Below, piece by piece: positions 51,613 through 60,517 of a stretch of DNA of 64,000 bases. The stretch's first letter is position 1, and every line of letters starts with the position of its first letter. The position numbers and the translations under genes were made by a program. This DNA comes from Chloroflexota bacterium (GTDB lineage: Bacteria; Chloroflexota; Anaerolineae; J102), in assembly GCA_013151415.1 (NCBI GenBank), contig JAADII010000144.1:1-64000 (forward strand), in the 5' to 3' direction. Under the pieces are notes generated by a model, which made no database searches, was not told the origin of the DNA, and saw only the letters and a program-made list of their open reading frames with translations.

Positions 51613-52995
51613 GTGAACATTCCTCTCAGGCGCGATGCGGTAAGTCAAAGCGATTTGAACATTTTGCAAATCAGCACCTACGACCACGCTGGTGGAGCTG
51701 AAGCGATTGCTTATGGTCTCTTTCGCGCCTACCGTAGGCGGGGTTTTGGCTCTTATATGGCGGTGGGCGTGAAGCGTGGAAACGACGCACATGTTTTTGA
51801 AATCCCTCGTTCGCGCAAGGCTGAACGTTGGCGGCGGTTTTGGTTGGGCGTCCGACGACGCGCGCATGCCCATGACGTCCTGGTCCGCGCATGCTTGCGC
51901 ATGGCCGCGTTGGGAGAGCCGCAACGCTGGCTGGAGCGGCAGTTTGGTGTTGAGGATTTTAATTTCCCAGGAACATCTCGATTGCTCGATCTAGCGCCTC
52001 ATCCCCCCGATATTTTCCACGCCCACAATTTGCACGGAGGATATTTTGATCTAAGGGCGTTGCCGCGTTTTTCTGCTTGGCGTCCTTTTTTTCTCACCCT
52101 CCATGACGCCTGGCTGCTCAGCGGACATTGCGTCCACTCTTTAGATTGCGACCGTTGGCGGATAGGCTGTGGGCGGTGTCCTGATCTGGCCCGGCCCATT
52201 GCCATTAAACGAGACGCGTCGGCCTACAATTGGCGACGAAAGCAGAGAATATTCGAACGTAGCCGCCTGTATGTAGCCACGCCCAGCCAATGGTTGATGG
52301 ACAAAGTGGCGCGCTCCATGCTTCAATCGGCCGTGGTCGAGGCCCGAGTGATTCATAACGGCGTCGATCTCACCCTCTTTCATCCCGGAGATAAACTCGA
52401 AGCCCGACAGGCGCTCGGCTTGCCGCGGCATTCTTTGTTGGTTCTGTTCGTTGGTCGCGTAGCGCGGCGAAGCCCGTGGAAAGACTATGTCACGATGGAG
52501 CAAGTGGTGAAGCGCCTGGCGTCACAATGGGAAGCCGACCCAATTACATTTCTTTTTTTGGGCGAATCTGGTGAAGCCCAACGCATGGGCTCAGCCACCG
52601 TTTTGTTAAAGGGTTTTCAGTCAGATCCGCATCAGGTGGCTGCATATTATCGCGCGGCCGATGTTTACATCCATGCTGCTCGCGCGGACACGTTTCCCAA
52701 TGCGGTCATCGAAGCCATGGCCTGTGGATTGCCGGTGGTGGCCACCGCGGTGGGCGGGATCCCCGAGCAGGTTCAGGACGGCCGCACCGGTTTTTTGGTT
52801 CCGGCTGGCGATGCCGAAGCCATGGCCGTTCGTTTGTTTCAGCTCTTGAAAGACGAACCTTTGCGCCAACGCATGGGTGCGGAGGCCGCGCTTGTAGCTC
52901 GCGAGCGTTTCGATCGCGAGCGCATGGTGGATGACTATCTGCATTGGTATCATGAGGTTCTGGCCCACCGGTTGGATGACGATGCAGGCGGCTAG
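51613..52995 (+). CDS. GT4-family glycosyltransferase, paralogue B
   Basis: The 460-residue protein begins with a GTG immediately after the stop of the previous gene. It carries the same landmarks as the gene at 47942: LNILQISTYDHAGGAEAIAY, GHCVHSLDCDRWRIGCGRC, IAIKRDASAYNWRRK, VLFVGRVARRSPWKDY and ADTFPNAVIEAMACGLPVVA. The two probably arose by duplication and then diverged, most visibly in the 80 residues after the N-terminal loop. They may add the same sugar to different acceptors. No frame damage is seen in either copy. Confidence 0.88.
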   Translation: MNIPLRRDAVSQSDLNILQISTYDHAGGAEAIAYGLFRAYRRRGFGSYMAVGVKRGNDAHVFEIPRSRKAERWRRFWLGVRRRAHAHDVLVRACLRMAALGEPQRWLERQFGVEDFNFPGTSRLLDLAPHPPDIFHAHNLHGGYFDLRALPRFSAWRPFFLTLHDAWLLSGHCVHSLDCDRWRIGCGRCPDLARPIAIKRDASAYNWRRKQRIFERSRLYVATPSQWLMDKVARSMLQSAVVEARVIHNGVDLTLFHPGDKLEARQALGLPRHSLLVLFVGRVARRSPWKDYVTMEQVVKRLASQWEADPITFLFLGESGEAQRMGSATVLLKGFQSDPHQVAAYYRAADVYIHAARADTFPNAVIEAMACGLPVVATAVGGIPEQVQDGRTGFLVPAGDAEAMAVRLFQLLKDEPLRQRMGAEAALVARERFDRERMVDDYLHWYHEVLAHRLDDDAGG

Positions 52996-53163
52996 GAACG
53001 CGGTGTGGAGATGGGGCGTTTTGGCATGAGTTCATGCCTTGCATAGGTCATTGGGAGAAAAGCTCTCAATCATGAACAAAACTGACATAACACGCGCCGC
53101 TCTGGTCGAAGAGCTTTGTTCTCAAGCGAATCTCACCCTTTAGTTTGCATTTTCTACAGCAAC

Positions 53164-55191
53164 ATGGTTATCGAAGCTATCGGTTCATTCCTTATCGTTA
53201 TCGTTCTCTTTCTCATTGGCATTGGGCCGGCCTTGTGGTTGGTTGCGCCTGGCGAAAAACGCATCGCCTACGCGGCCGCTATTGCGCCTATTCTCGGCCT
53301 TTCCTTCATCGGTCTGGTGGGGTTCACGCTCTTACGCTTTGTGGGTCCGGCGCGAATATGGGTCTGGCCTCTCACGCTGATCTTGTTTGTTTCGAGCGTG
53401 ATTGGCGTGGCGTTCGATTGGCGCCGACGCCGGGAGGATTATCGTTCATTCGAGGGTTGGCGCTCTTTGTTTGCTTCGGCCGTTTTGGTCTTGTTGTGCG
53501 CCGGGGTTCTGGCAGGACCGCTTTTCAGCAAGGGGATCAACTACGCAGTCTTTCGCGGCAACCCCAGCGACGCTTTCACCTATATGTCGGTGGCCGAGAC
53601 ATTCCGGGTGGTGGATTGGCCCACGCTCGAGGCCGGCGCGGACATGAGCAATCTAGAGGGGGTGGCGAAACTGGCCGAGATATCGCCCACCGCGCTTTAC
53701 TCGGCCCGCATGATTCTCAAACCCATTCGTTTGACCACTCAGGTTGGGTTTGCCTGGGCCGCACAATGGCTGGGCTTGGCCATCGAACGGTTTTTCTACG
53801 CATATAACCTTATATCCTTTATCATCGCCATTCCTTTGGTGTTGGCTTTGGCCGCGCAGATGCGGTTGCCGAAAAAAATGGCGTGGCTGGCCGCGTTGGC
53901 CGTTGTCTTTGGTTTTTGGGCGCGGTTTCTGTTGGAGATCGATGCGGCCGCGCGCATGAATCTCTTACCGCTGTTTCTGTTCTTCGCCTTCGCCTGGATT
54001 CAGCTTGAGAAAGCCCCGTTGCGCGCGTTTTCTCGCGAGCGCGTTTTGTTGGCCCTGGCCTCGGCCGCGTTGGTCGCCTTTTATGTGCAATCCGTTCCCA
54101 TCGCCGCGTTGGCTATGGCCTTCTATTATGGTTTGGGGATGATACAACGCGCTGTTCCTTTCAAGGCGCTTCTTTTCCATCTTATCACCTTAGCGCTCGC
54201 TCTGCTTTTCATCTTGTTGGGTTCGCAAGTTGATTTCGCATTGAAGACGTTGTTTTGGCAAACGCCGGTGGTGGTGGGAAACACCTCGCCTCTCACCGAT
54301 CTAGACGCCCTGCTATATCTTTATCGCGATGGCCCCGCGGCCCTTTGGGGAACCCCGTTTTCCCTGTTGGCGGAAGCGTTTGCGCTTGGCCCGAGTTCGC
54401 TTTGGCGCTTGGCTGGTTTCATCTTGGGCGCTGCGCTCACACTGGTCTTCCTGGTTCTCGCCTGGCAGGGGCTACGCAATGTGCGACGCATCGACCAGCG
54501 CATTCTCCTCGCTTTGGTGGGCGCAGGCGCGTTCGTCGCAGCCGTTATGTTTGCGACCGGCACTTACTGGGCTTCGGGCCGCGCCTTCACCTATGTTTAT
54601 CCTTTTCTTGTTCTCAGCATTATGGTGTTGTGGAGTGAGAATGACGCACAGGCTGCGTGGTTGTCTGTGGCCCGAAAGCTGGTGGCGGCCTGGTTTGTGT
54701 TGCAGGTTTTGTTTGGGCTTTCGTTGCCTTATGTTCATCTCACGCAACTCAAGCCTTTCCGCACCGCCAACGCCAATAAGCCAGAGGATTACGACGTTTC
54801 GGCTCTGACGAGCGCGCTGAATGAAGCTGATCCGCAATGGTTGGCGGTGAGCGCCCCAAGAGAGGAGGGGCTTTGGATGTTTCCCTATTATCTGATGTTT
54901 GTGTTTGACGATTATCCCGTCTATTTTCTCAGCGGCATTGGTTTCGACAACAACACAGATTTTCAAAATCTCTGGTTTGGCGAGCTAAACGCCGCGCCCG
55001 ACTATGTTGTGGTGCGGACGAATTCCGATTTCGTTGCCGGTGAAGGATGGGGCGAGCTGATCGCGAGCACAAAAGACTTAAGGTTGTATCGGGTGAACGC
55101 GCCCAATATCGAAGTCTTTCGCCAACATGAAGCATTTTTACAAGCTCAAGAGGCCAATAAGCTACTTTTTCCCGGTCTGCACACTCCCTAA
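53164..55191 (+). CDS. Polytopic membrane protein, putative GT-C-type glycosyltransferase
   Basis: The 675-residue protein has about fourteen hydrophobic segments in the first 560 residues and a soluble C-terminal domain of about 110 residues. The first extracytoplasmic loop includes FRGNPSDAFTYMSVAETFR, with an acidic residue in the usual GT-C position. No named family is recognised with certainty. Similar large membrane proteins accompany O-antigen and S-layer glycan genes in Chloroflexota, and could be an oligosaccharyl or sugar transferase using polyprenyl-phosphate donors, or a ligase. ATG at 53164 starts a normal membrane signal; a TTG 48 bases upstream is less likely. Confidence 0.6.
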   Translation: MVIEAIGSFLIVIVLFLIGIGPALWLVAPGEKRIAYAAAIAPILGLSFIGLVGFTLLRFVGPARIWVWPLTLILFVSSVIGVAFDWRRRREDYRSFEGWRSLFASAVLVLLCAGVLAGPLFSKGINYAVFRGNPSDAFTYMSVAETFRVVDWPTLEAGADMSNLEGVAKLAEISPTALYSARMILKPIRLTTQVGFAWAAQWLGLAIERFFYAYNLISFIIAIPLVLALAAQMRLPKKMAWLAALAVVFGFWARFLLEIDAAARMNLLPLFLFFAFAWIQLEKAPLRAFSRERVLLALASAALVAFYVQSVPIAALAMAFYYGLGMIQRAVPFKALLFHLITLALALLFILLGSQVDFALKTLFWQTPVVVGNTSPLTDLDALLYLYRDGPAALWGTPFSLLAEAFALGPSSLWRLAGFILGAALTLVFLVLAWQGLRNVRRIDQRILLALVGAGAFVAAVMFATGTYWASGRAFTYVYPFLVLSIMVLWSENDAQAAWLSVARKLVAAWFVLQVLFGLSLPYVHLTQLKPFRTANANKPEDYDVSALTSALNEADPQWLAVSAPREEGLWMFPYYLMFVFDDYPVYFLSGIGFDNNTDFQNLWFGELNAAPDYVVVRTNSDFVAGEGWGELIASTKDLRLYRVNAPNIEVFRQHEAFLQAQEANKLLFPGLHTP

Positions 55192-55430
55192 TTCATTGTC
55201 ATAGACAACTTCGGGAAGACATCCGCCGCCCATAGATTGAGCCTACGGCATCGCGTTGGAGGCCTGCGACCTGGCCCAACGTCCCATTAGTCGCTTGGCG
55301 AACGTCATAATGACAAAAGGTGGATTCCGGTTCGAAACCGATGTGGTTGGAACGCAATGCACCCAACGTCATGACGCCACCATGTTGAGGAGAATGTGCA
55401 TGACATTTGCGTCGTGCACACTTGTTTTAT

Positions 55431-57542
55431 ATGTTAATGTCCAGGCAGCGCTCTTTCTTTTTATTTGCTCTGGCGGGGCTATTGCTCGCGCTTTCACCAT
55501 CGTTTTGGCGACAAAGCGAGATAGCTCTCGCCGGAGATTATGGCGCGCGCTCGAGCGACAGCGCGGTCAAGGCTCTTACGCTCGCTCCCGGCCCTTATCT
55601 TTTTGTCGATGATTATCTGATCGAGAGCGCAGAGGCCGTGACGCGGCGGGTGAACCAACCTCAACGCCATCTTTCTGGGCCCGTGGTCAACAGCGGCCCC
55701 GACTATCAGGCCGGACAACCCTTCCTCTCCGTCGTCAGAGACCCAGAATCAGGTCGCTTTCGCATGTGGTACAACGCCTGGCGACGACCCGAGGAGGAGG
55801 CCGAGACTTACTACGGTCCGGGTTTGGCATATCTGGAATCGGATGACGGCGTCAACTGGGAAGCGCCCTATCGACGCCTTGATCTTCCTCTAACAGTGTC
55901 CGCCGGCGTGTTGGACTCTGGGCCGAATTTCACCCCTTTGGCGGAGCGTTTCAAACTGGCTTATGCTTATGTGCAGACTCCGGGATATCGCGATCCTGAG
56001 GATTGGTTTAAAACGCGCATTGCTTTTTCGGCCGATGGTATTACCTGGCGACAATATGAGGCCATCGACACTTTATTTCCGGGATATGGAAACAATGTTC
56101 ATTATGAGAATTGGGGGGACATCATACACAGTTTCTATGATCCCATTCGCGGTCGTTATGGATTGACATTCCGCTATGTTAGCCCGTATGCCTGGACGAA
56201 TCTGGAAGGGGAAAGCAAATATGAGATCATTCGTCGCGTGGGATTCACCACCAGTTTGGATTACAAACATTGGGCTGAACCGCGCGTACTTTTTGCGCCA
56301 GATGAGAATGATCCCGGCGTCACACAATTTTATGGCGGGCCGGCCGGGGTTCAACGCCGCGGCGATCTGCTCATCGGCATGTTGAAGGTGTTGCGAGACG
56401 ATGTAACCGTGAGCGGCGCGCCCGAAGAGGCTTTTGGCATGGGCTACACCGTGCTAACCTGGAGCCGCGATGGCGAAAACTGGGTGCGCGATCGTCACAC
56501 CGATCCCTTTTTCGAGCCCGATCCCGCCATTGGCGCTTGGGATCACGCCTTTGCCTGGATTGATAGCGTGGTCGATGTGGGGGATGAGCTGTATCTCTAT
56601 TACGGCGGTTATCGTTGGGGACACAAATACAAACCACGAGAGGATCGTCAAATTGGTCTTGTGAAATTGCCCAAAGATCGGTTTGTGGCGCGCGAAGCGG
56701 GTTCTGAACCGGGCCGCATAATGACGCCGCTGCTCTTTCTCGACGGCGACGCGCTTCGTTTGAACGTAGACGCCTCTCAAGGTTGGGTGGAGGTGCGCAT
56801 ACTGGATGAAAACAACATTTTGGCGGCCGCCTGTGAGCGAATTAGCGGCGTAGACGCACTGGCGCAATCGTTGAACTGTGAACCAGCCGTATCCACCCTT
56901 TCTGGCCTGCCTGTTCGACTTGAATTTCGGTTGCAAAATGCGTCTCTCTTTGCGTTCTATTTGGAATCGGATGCGGTGGCGCCCACCCCCACCCCTCCTC
57001 CCACCTGGGATCCAAACTGCGCAGGCTTGAGACAGGAGGGCGAAGCGGGCGCGCTGTATGGCGCTTTTCAAGCGCGGCCCGACGCCGCCGCCAGCGGCGG
57101 CGCCTATGTTGTCGTTCCCAAAGGCAACGGCAATCGGCCTGATGAACCGGATGAAACACAAAAAGTCACCTTTTGCATATTGGTTTCTGAGCAGGGGCGC
57201 TACCGCGTGCGCGGTTGGACTCTCGCTTCTGATGGCGGTTCCAACTCATTCTATATTCAGGTGAATGATTCCAAACCTCGCATCTGGGGCGTGCCCATAA
57301 GTGAGGGGTATGTGCGCGTGGATGCGCCCGGCGAATATGTGTTGGACTTGGGCGTTCACACCGTATCGGTGTATTTGCGAGAAGCGGGCGCTCGTCTCGA
57401 TGCGCTGGAATTGGTGAAAGTGGGCGAGTCGCCAACGCCCACTCCCACGGTTCGACCCACGCGCACCCCTTCGCCAACGCCGAACGCGCTGTTAGGATTT
57501 TTGCCATTGATATGGTTTGGGGACGTTGGCCGCCATCGATGA
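55431..57542 (+). CDS. Secreted GH32/GH43-like beta-propeller protein with carbohydrate-binding domain
   Basis: The 703-residue protein has a signal peptide (RSFFLFALAGLLLALS). A five-bladed propeller domain of the GH32-N/DUF type follows, which starts with FVDDYLIESAEAVTRRVNQP and includes RFRMWYNAWRRP. After a proline/threonine linker (VAPTPTPPPTWD) comes a CBM-like beta-sandwich (about residues 535-665). A second linker (TPTPTVRPTRTPSPTP) leads to a short hydrophobic end LLGFLPLIWFG. It may bind or cleave a fructose- or arabinose-like glycan outside the cell. The tail could be a surface-retention signal. ATG at 55431 or 55437 is likely. The 239-base spacer upstream shows no gene. Confidence 0.7.
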   Translation: MLMSRQRSFFLFALAGLLLALSPSFWRQSEIALAGDYGARSSDSAVKALTLAPGPYLFVDDYLIESAEAVTRRVNQPQRHLSGPVVNSGPDYQAGQPFLSVVRDPESGRFRMWYNAWRRPEEEAETYYGPGLAYLESDDGVNWEAPYRRLDLPLTVSAGVLDSGPNFTPLAERFKLAYAYVQTPGYRDPEDWFKTRIAFSADGITWRQYEAIDTLFPGYGNNVHYENWGDIIHSFYDPIRGRYGLTFRYVSPYAWTNLEGESKYEIIRRVGFTTSLDYKHWAEPRVLFAPDENDPGVTQFYGGPAGVQRRGDLLIGMLKVLRDDVTVSGAPEEAFGMGYTVLTWSRDGENWVRDRHTDPFFEPDPAIGAWDHAFAWIDSVVDVGDELYLYYGGYRWGHKYKPREDRQIGLVKLPKDRFVAREAGSEPGRIMTPLLFLDGDALRLNVDASQGWVEVRILDENNILAAACERISGVDALAQSLNCEPAVSTLSGLPVRLEFRLQNASLFAFYLESDAVAPTPTPPPTWDPNCAGLRQEGEAGALYGAFQARPDAAASGGAYVVVPKGNGNRPDEPDETQKVTFCILVSEQGRYRVRGWTLASDGGSNSFYIQVNDSKPRIWGVPISEGYVRVDAPGEYVLDLGVHTVSVYLREAGARLDALELVKVGESPTPTPTVRPTRTPSPTPNALLGFLPLIWFGDVGRHR

Positions 57543-57741
57543 ATGACCATCTTGTCCGGTTTGGCAGGTTTTGCAATTCGCTGGGTCTCCGTGTATATTG
57601 TTTTTGTTGATTCAGTTCATCAGGCGCGTTCCCGACCGGCGCACCGGTTAATGAGCGTCCGACGTTTTTTGTGCGTCGTTGGCGGAGCCAGTCACTTCTC
57701 GCGGGAACTCGTCAGGCGTTGATGTCATGTTTCTTTTTTGG

Positions 57742-57757
57742 GTGAGCTTTTGCTCAC
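57742..57757 (+). other. Leader hairpin before neuB
   Basis: GTGAGC-TTTT-GCTCAC forms a perfect 6-bp stem with four-base loop, 36 bases before the neuB ATG and just ahead of its ribosome binding site AAAGGAGAGGAG. It may end upstream transcription or affect translation start. The 251-base spacer also contains CGTCAGGCGTTGA (57710-57722), identical to 1591-1603, and no gene. Confidence 0.35.
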
Positions 57758-57793
57758 GATGACCACAATCCTCAGAAAGGAGAGGAGCTACAT

Positions 57794-58858
57794 ATGACGC
57801 GCACGTTTGTCATCGACTCTCGCGAAGTCAGCGATGAAACCGATTGTTATATCATTGCCGAAATTGGGCACAATCATCAGGGGGAGGTGGAAAAGGCCAA
57901 AGAACTTTTTCGGGTCGCCAAAGAGTGCGGCGCAGATGCTGTCAAGCTTCAGAAGCGAGATAATCGCACCTTGTTTACGCGCGATCTCTACAATAAACCC
58001 TATGAACATCGCAATAGTTTCGGGCGCACCTATGGCGAACATCGAGAGTTCTTGGAGTTTGGATGGGATGAATATGTGGAGCTCAAACGTTATGCAGAGG
58101 AGGAGCTTGGCATCACATTTTTCGCCACGGCTTTCGACATTCCTAGCGCCGATTTCTTGGCCGAACTGGATGTGCCCGCGTTCAAGATAGCATCTGGTGA
58201 TCTGCGCAACATTCCTTTGCTTAAACACGTGGCTCAATTTCAGAAGCCTATGATCATTAGCACAGGCATGGCCACGTTGGAAGACGTGCGTCGCGCCTAC
58301 GAGGCCATCATGCCCATCAACCCGCGTCTGGCCATACTCCAATGCACGGCCAATTATCCCACGCCCGCTGAAGAAATGAACCTGCGAGTGATTCAGACGT
58401 TGCGTGAAGAGTTCCCCGACGTGGTCATCGGTCTTTCCGATCATTACAACGGCATTGCCATGGCCGTGGCCGCCTATGTATTGGGCGCGCGGATTATCGA
58501 AAAACATTTTACGCTCAATCACACCTGGCGCGGTTCAGATCACGCCATGTCGCTAGAGCCTATTGGCATGAGGAAAATGATTCGCGACTTGCGTCGCGCT
58601 CGCGTGGCTTTGGGCGACGGCGTCAAACGCATTTATCCTTCGGAAGAGACGGCTCTGCAAAAGATGGGCAAAGGGTTGGTGGCCGCGCGCGATTTGCCGG
58701 CCGGCCATGTGCTCACCTACGACGATGTGGCTATCAAGTCGCCCAATTTGGGTCTCCCTCCTTACGAATTGGACCGCATCATCGGACGCAAACTGGCCCG
58801 ACCTCTCGGCCTCGACGAAGGCATCCACTGGGAAGACCTGCTGGATGGAGCGGGTTGA
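57794..58858 (+). CDS. neuB: N-acetylneuraminate synthase-family (NeuB-like) nonulosonic acid synthase
   Basis: The 354-residue protein contains the NeuB TIM-barrel with IIAEIGHNHQGEVEKAKEL, DAVKLQKRD, FKIASGDLRNIPLLKHVA, ISTGMATLEDVRRAYE, LQCTANYPTP and IEKHFTLNHTWRGSDHAMSLEP. A C-terminal SAF (antifreeze-like) domain begins at VAARDLPAGHVLTYDDVAIK. NeuB condenses phosphoenolpyruvate with a six-carbon aminosugar to form sialic, legionaminic or KDN-like acids. A consensus-like AAAGGAGAGGAG precedes the ATG. The gene is separated from the phosphatase by repeats only, so both probably belong to the same pathway. The exact substrate cannot be fixed. Confidence 0.88.
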   Translation: MTRTFVIDSREVSDETDCYIIAEIGHNHQGEVEKAKELFRVAKECGADAVKLQKRDNRTLFTRDLYNKPYEHRNSFGRTYGEHREFLEFGWDEYVELKRYAEEELGITFFATAFDIPSADFLAELDVPAFKIASGDLRNIPLLKHVAQFQKPMIISTGMATLEDVRRAYEAIMPINPRLAILQCTANYPTPAEEMNLRVIQTLREEFPDVVIGLSDHYNGIAMAVAAYVLGARIIEKHFTLNHTWRGSDHAMSLEPIGMRKMIRDLRRARVALGDGVKRIYPSEETALQKMGKGLVAARDLPAGHVLTYDDVAIKSPNLGLPPYELDRIIGRKLARPLGLDEGIHWEDLLDGAG

Positions 58859-58865
58859 AAAAAAG

Positions 58866-58979
58866 TTCACCGCCGAGCACGCGGAGGACGCAGAGAGGGA
58901 AATGAGGTGAATTGAGCCATGTTTTTCTCTTGAAACCCCCCACTTTTTCTCTGCGCTCTCAGCGAACTCAGCGGTGGAA
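58866..58979. repeat. Inverted repeat of GCGGAGGACGCAGAG-type units
   Basis: The left arm (58866-58896) reads TTCACCGCCGAGCACGCGGA followed by GGACGCAGAGA. The right arm (58948-58979) is its imperfect complement (TCTCTGCGCTCTCAGCGAAC, then TCAGCGGTGGAA). About 26 of 31 positions pair. Units recur about every 10 bases. It fills the spacer between neuB and the phosphatase gene. Confidence 0.7.
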
Positions 58980-59029
58980 TAGCTTTTTTCAGGAAATCCA
59001 ACTGTGAACGGGGAACCGGCGAACAGATA

Positions 59030-59569
59030 TTGAACTTCGGACTTTGGACATTGGACGCTATTTTCGAAGCAGGCATCCCCGATGATTTGATCGACGCCAT
59101 CCGAGCGGTGCGTTTCATCGCCTTCGATTTCGATGGCGTGTTCACCGACAACATGGTTTATGTGTTCGAAGACGGCCGCGAGGCTGTGCGGTGCACGCGC
59201 GCGGATGGCATTGGCCTACGCAAGTTGGAACGTTTAGGCGTGGAGCCATACATCATTTCCAGCGAACCCAACGATGTGGTGGCGCATCGCAGTCGCAAAC
59301 TCAAGATCGGTTTCATCCATGGTTGCAAGGACAAACGAGCGGCCCTGAAAGAGCTTTTGCAAACACGCGGTCTGACCCCCGATCAGGCGGCGTTTGTGGG
59401 CAACGACATCAACGACTTATCTGCATTGCAATTTGTGGGCTTGCCCATTGTGGTGCAAGACGCCCATTCCGAGGTGATTTCTGTCGCCAAATATCGCACC
59501 AACCGGCCTGGCGGCCATGGCGCAGTGCGGGAGATTTGTGATTTGTTCGAGGCTGTTTATGGAACCTGA
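59030..59569 (+). CDS. KdsC/NulP-like HAD phosphatase of nonulosonic acid synthesis
   Basis: This HAD protein of about 160-179 residues has motif I IAFDFDGVFTDN (nucleophile aspartates), motif II YIISSEPND, the motif III lysine in CKDKRAAL and motif IV FVGNDINDLSAL, all typical of Kdo-8-phosphate phosphatase relatives. In KDN and related pathways such an enzyme removes the phosphate after the NeuB-type condensation. The start is uncertain: TTG at 59030, 59051 and 59087 are in frame, and the first 14 codons lie in repeat DNA. The TTG at 59087 gives the most family-like length. The gene order with the synthase and CMP-transferase supports the role. Confidence 0.85.
   Translation: MNFGLWTLDAIFEAGIPDDLIDAIRAVRFIAFDFDGVFTDNMVYVFEDGREAVRCTRADGIGLRKLERLGVEPYIISSEPNDVVAHRSRKLKIGFIHGCKDKRAALKELLQTRGLTPDQAAFVGNDINDLSALQFVGLPIVVQDAHSEVISVAKYRTNRPGGHGAVREICDLFEAVYGT
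59033..59072 (+). repeat. GGACNNT heptads plus dispersed-repeat tail at the phosphatase gene start
   Basis: Three consecutive heptads GGACTTT, GGACATT and GGACGCT (59038-59058) are followed by ATTTTCGAAGCAGGC. The combined GGACGCTATTT-CNAAGCA block recurs on the minus strand at 6918-6936 and in altered form at 12141-12159 and 12415-12433. The repeat runs into the N-terminal codons of the next gene. Confidence 0.6.
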
Positions 59570-59615
59570 ATAGTCGCGCCTGTTTGCAGCACACACTTTG
59601 GAGGAGCGTCACTTG

Positions 59616-60452
59616 ATGAAGACAGATTCCTCACCCTTGCTTGCCTTCTTGCACATCCCCAAAGCGGGTGGAACGACGATACATCGCATCATTGAACGCA
59701 ACTATAGTAAGGACGCCATATTCACCATCAGAGGGATGCGGGTGCAGGAATCCATTGAGGAATTTCTCGCTCTTTCGCCCCAACAGCTCGCCAGATTGGA
59801 AATCGTCAAGGGACATTTCTGTTTTGGACTACACGAATTTGTTCAGCGCCCGATGTGTTATTTCACCTTTCTTCGCCATCCGGTCGCCCGCGTAATTTCC
59901 AGTTACTATTTCATTCTGCGCACGCCTCATCACACTTATCACGATCTTTTGGTTTCTCGAAACATGACTCTGGCCCAGTTTGTTCGACAAGGCGTCTCGA
60001 AAGTGGCCACCGACAACGGCCAGACGCGTATACTTGCGGGGTGGGAATGTCTTGACGCCGTGGATTTTGGGAAGTGTGATCGAGACATGTTAGAACAGGC
60101 CAAGATCAACCTGGTCACGCATTTTGACTGCATCGGCCTTGTCGAGCAATTCAACAGGAGCCTGATTTTGGCTCGACGCGCGTTTCATTGGAACCGACTG
60201 TTGTATCTGAAGCAGAACACAATGCCGCGCTCGGTCAGGCCAAGCGTATCCGATTCCACTCGGCAACTTATTCGCGAGGCAAACCGACTTGACATGGAAT
60301 TATACGATTTTGCGGCGGGCCTATTTCAAGAGGCCTTTGCCAGGCTTGGCGCCAAGGCGGAGCTGGAGGTTAAGCTATTCGAGTTGTTGAATTCGCTTTA
60401 CGCCATAGTTGCACCGAGATACGCATCGGTGCGCTCCTCTATGCGTCAATAG
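59616..60452 (+). CDS. Sulfotransferase-family protein
   Basis: The 278-residue protein has the PAPS-binding motifs of carbohydrate sulfotransferases: a 5'-phosphosulfate loop FLHIPKAGGTTIHRII near residue 10 and a 3'-phosphate motif FLRHPVARVISSYYFI near residue 87. A conserved DNGQTRILAG follows. It would move sulfate from PAPS to a sugar hydroxyl of a glycan. Its presence beside glycosyltransferase and nonulosonate genes suggests a sulfated surface polymer. GGAGGAG nine bases before the ATG at 59616 fixes the start; a TTG six codons upstream overlaps the same ribosome binding site. Confidence 0.82.
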   Translation: MKTDSSPLLAFLHIPKAGGTTIHRIIERNYSKDAIFTIRGMRVQESIEEFLALSPQQLARLEIVKGHFCFGLHEFVQRPMCYFTFLRHPVARVISSYYFILRTPHHTYHDLLVSRNMTLAQFVRQGVSKVATDNGQTRILAGWECLDAVDFGKCDRDMLEQAKINLVTHFDCIGLVEQFNRSLILARRAFHWNRLLYLKQNTMPRSVRPSVSDSTRQLIREANRLDMELYDFAAGLFQEAFARLGAKAELEVKLFELLNSLYAIVAPRYASVRSSMRQ

Positions 60453-60517
60453 CAGGAGCAACATCGACGTTTGCGTGTGAGAAAACCCTCAGTTTGACGG
60501 CGTATTGCGGATGGCGC

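Noticed and set aside
55320-55345. tRNA T-arm-like GGTTCGAAACC
   Set aside because: No acceptor stem, D-arm or anticodon arm can be fitted around it at the right distances.
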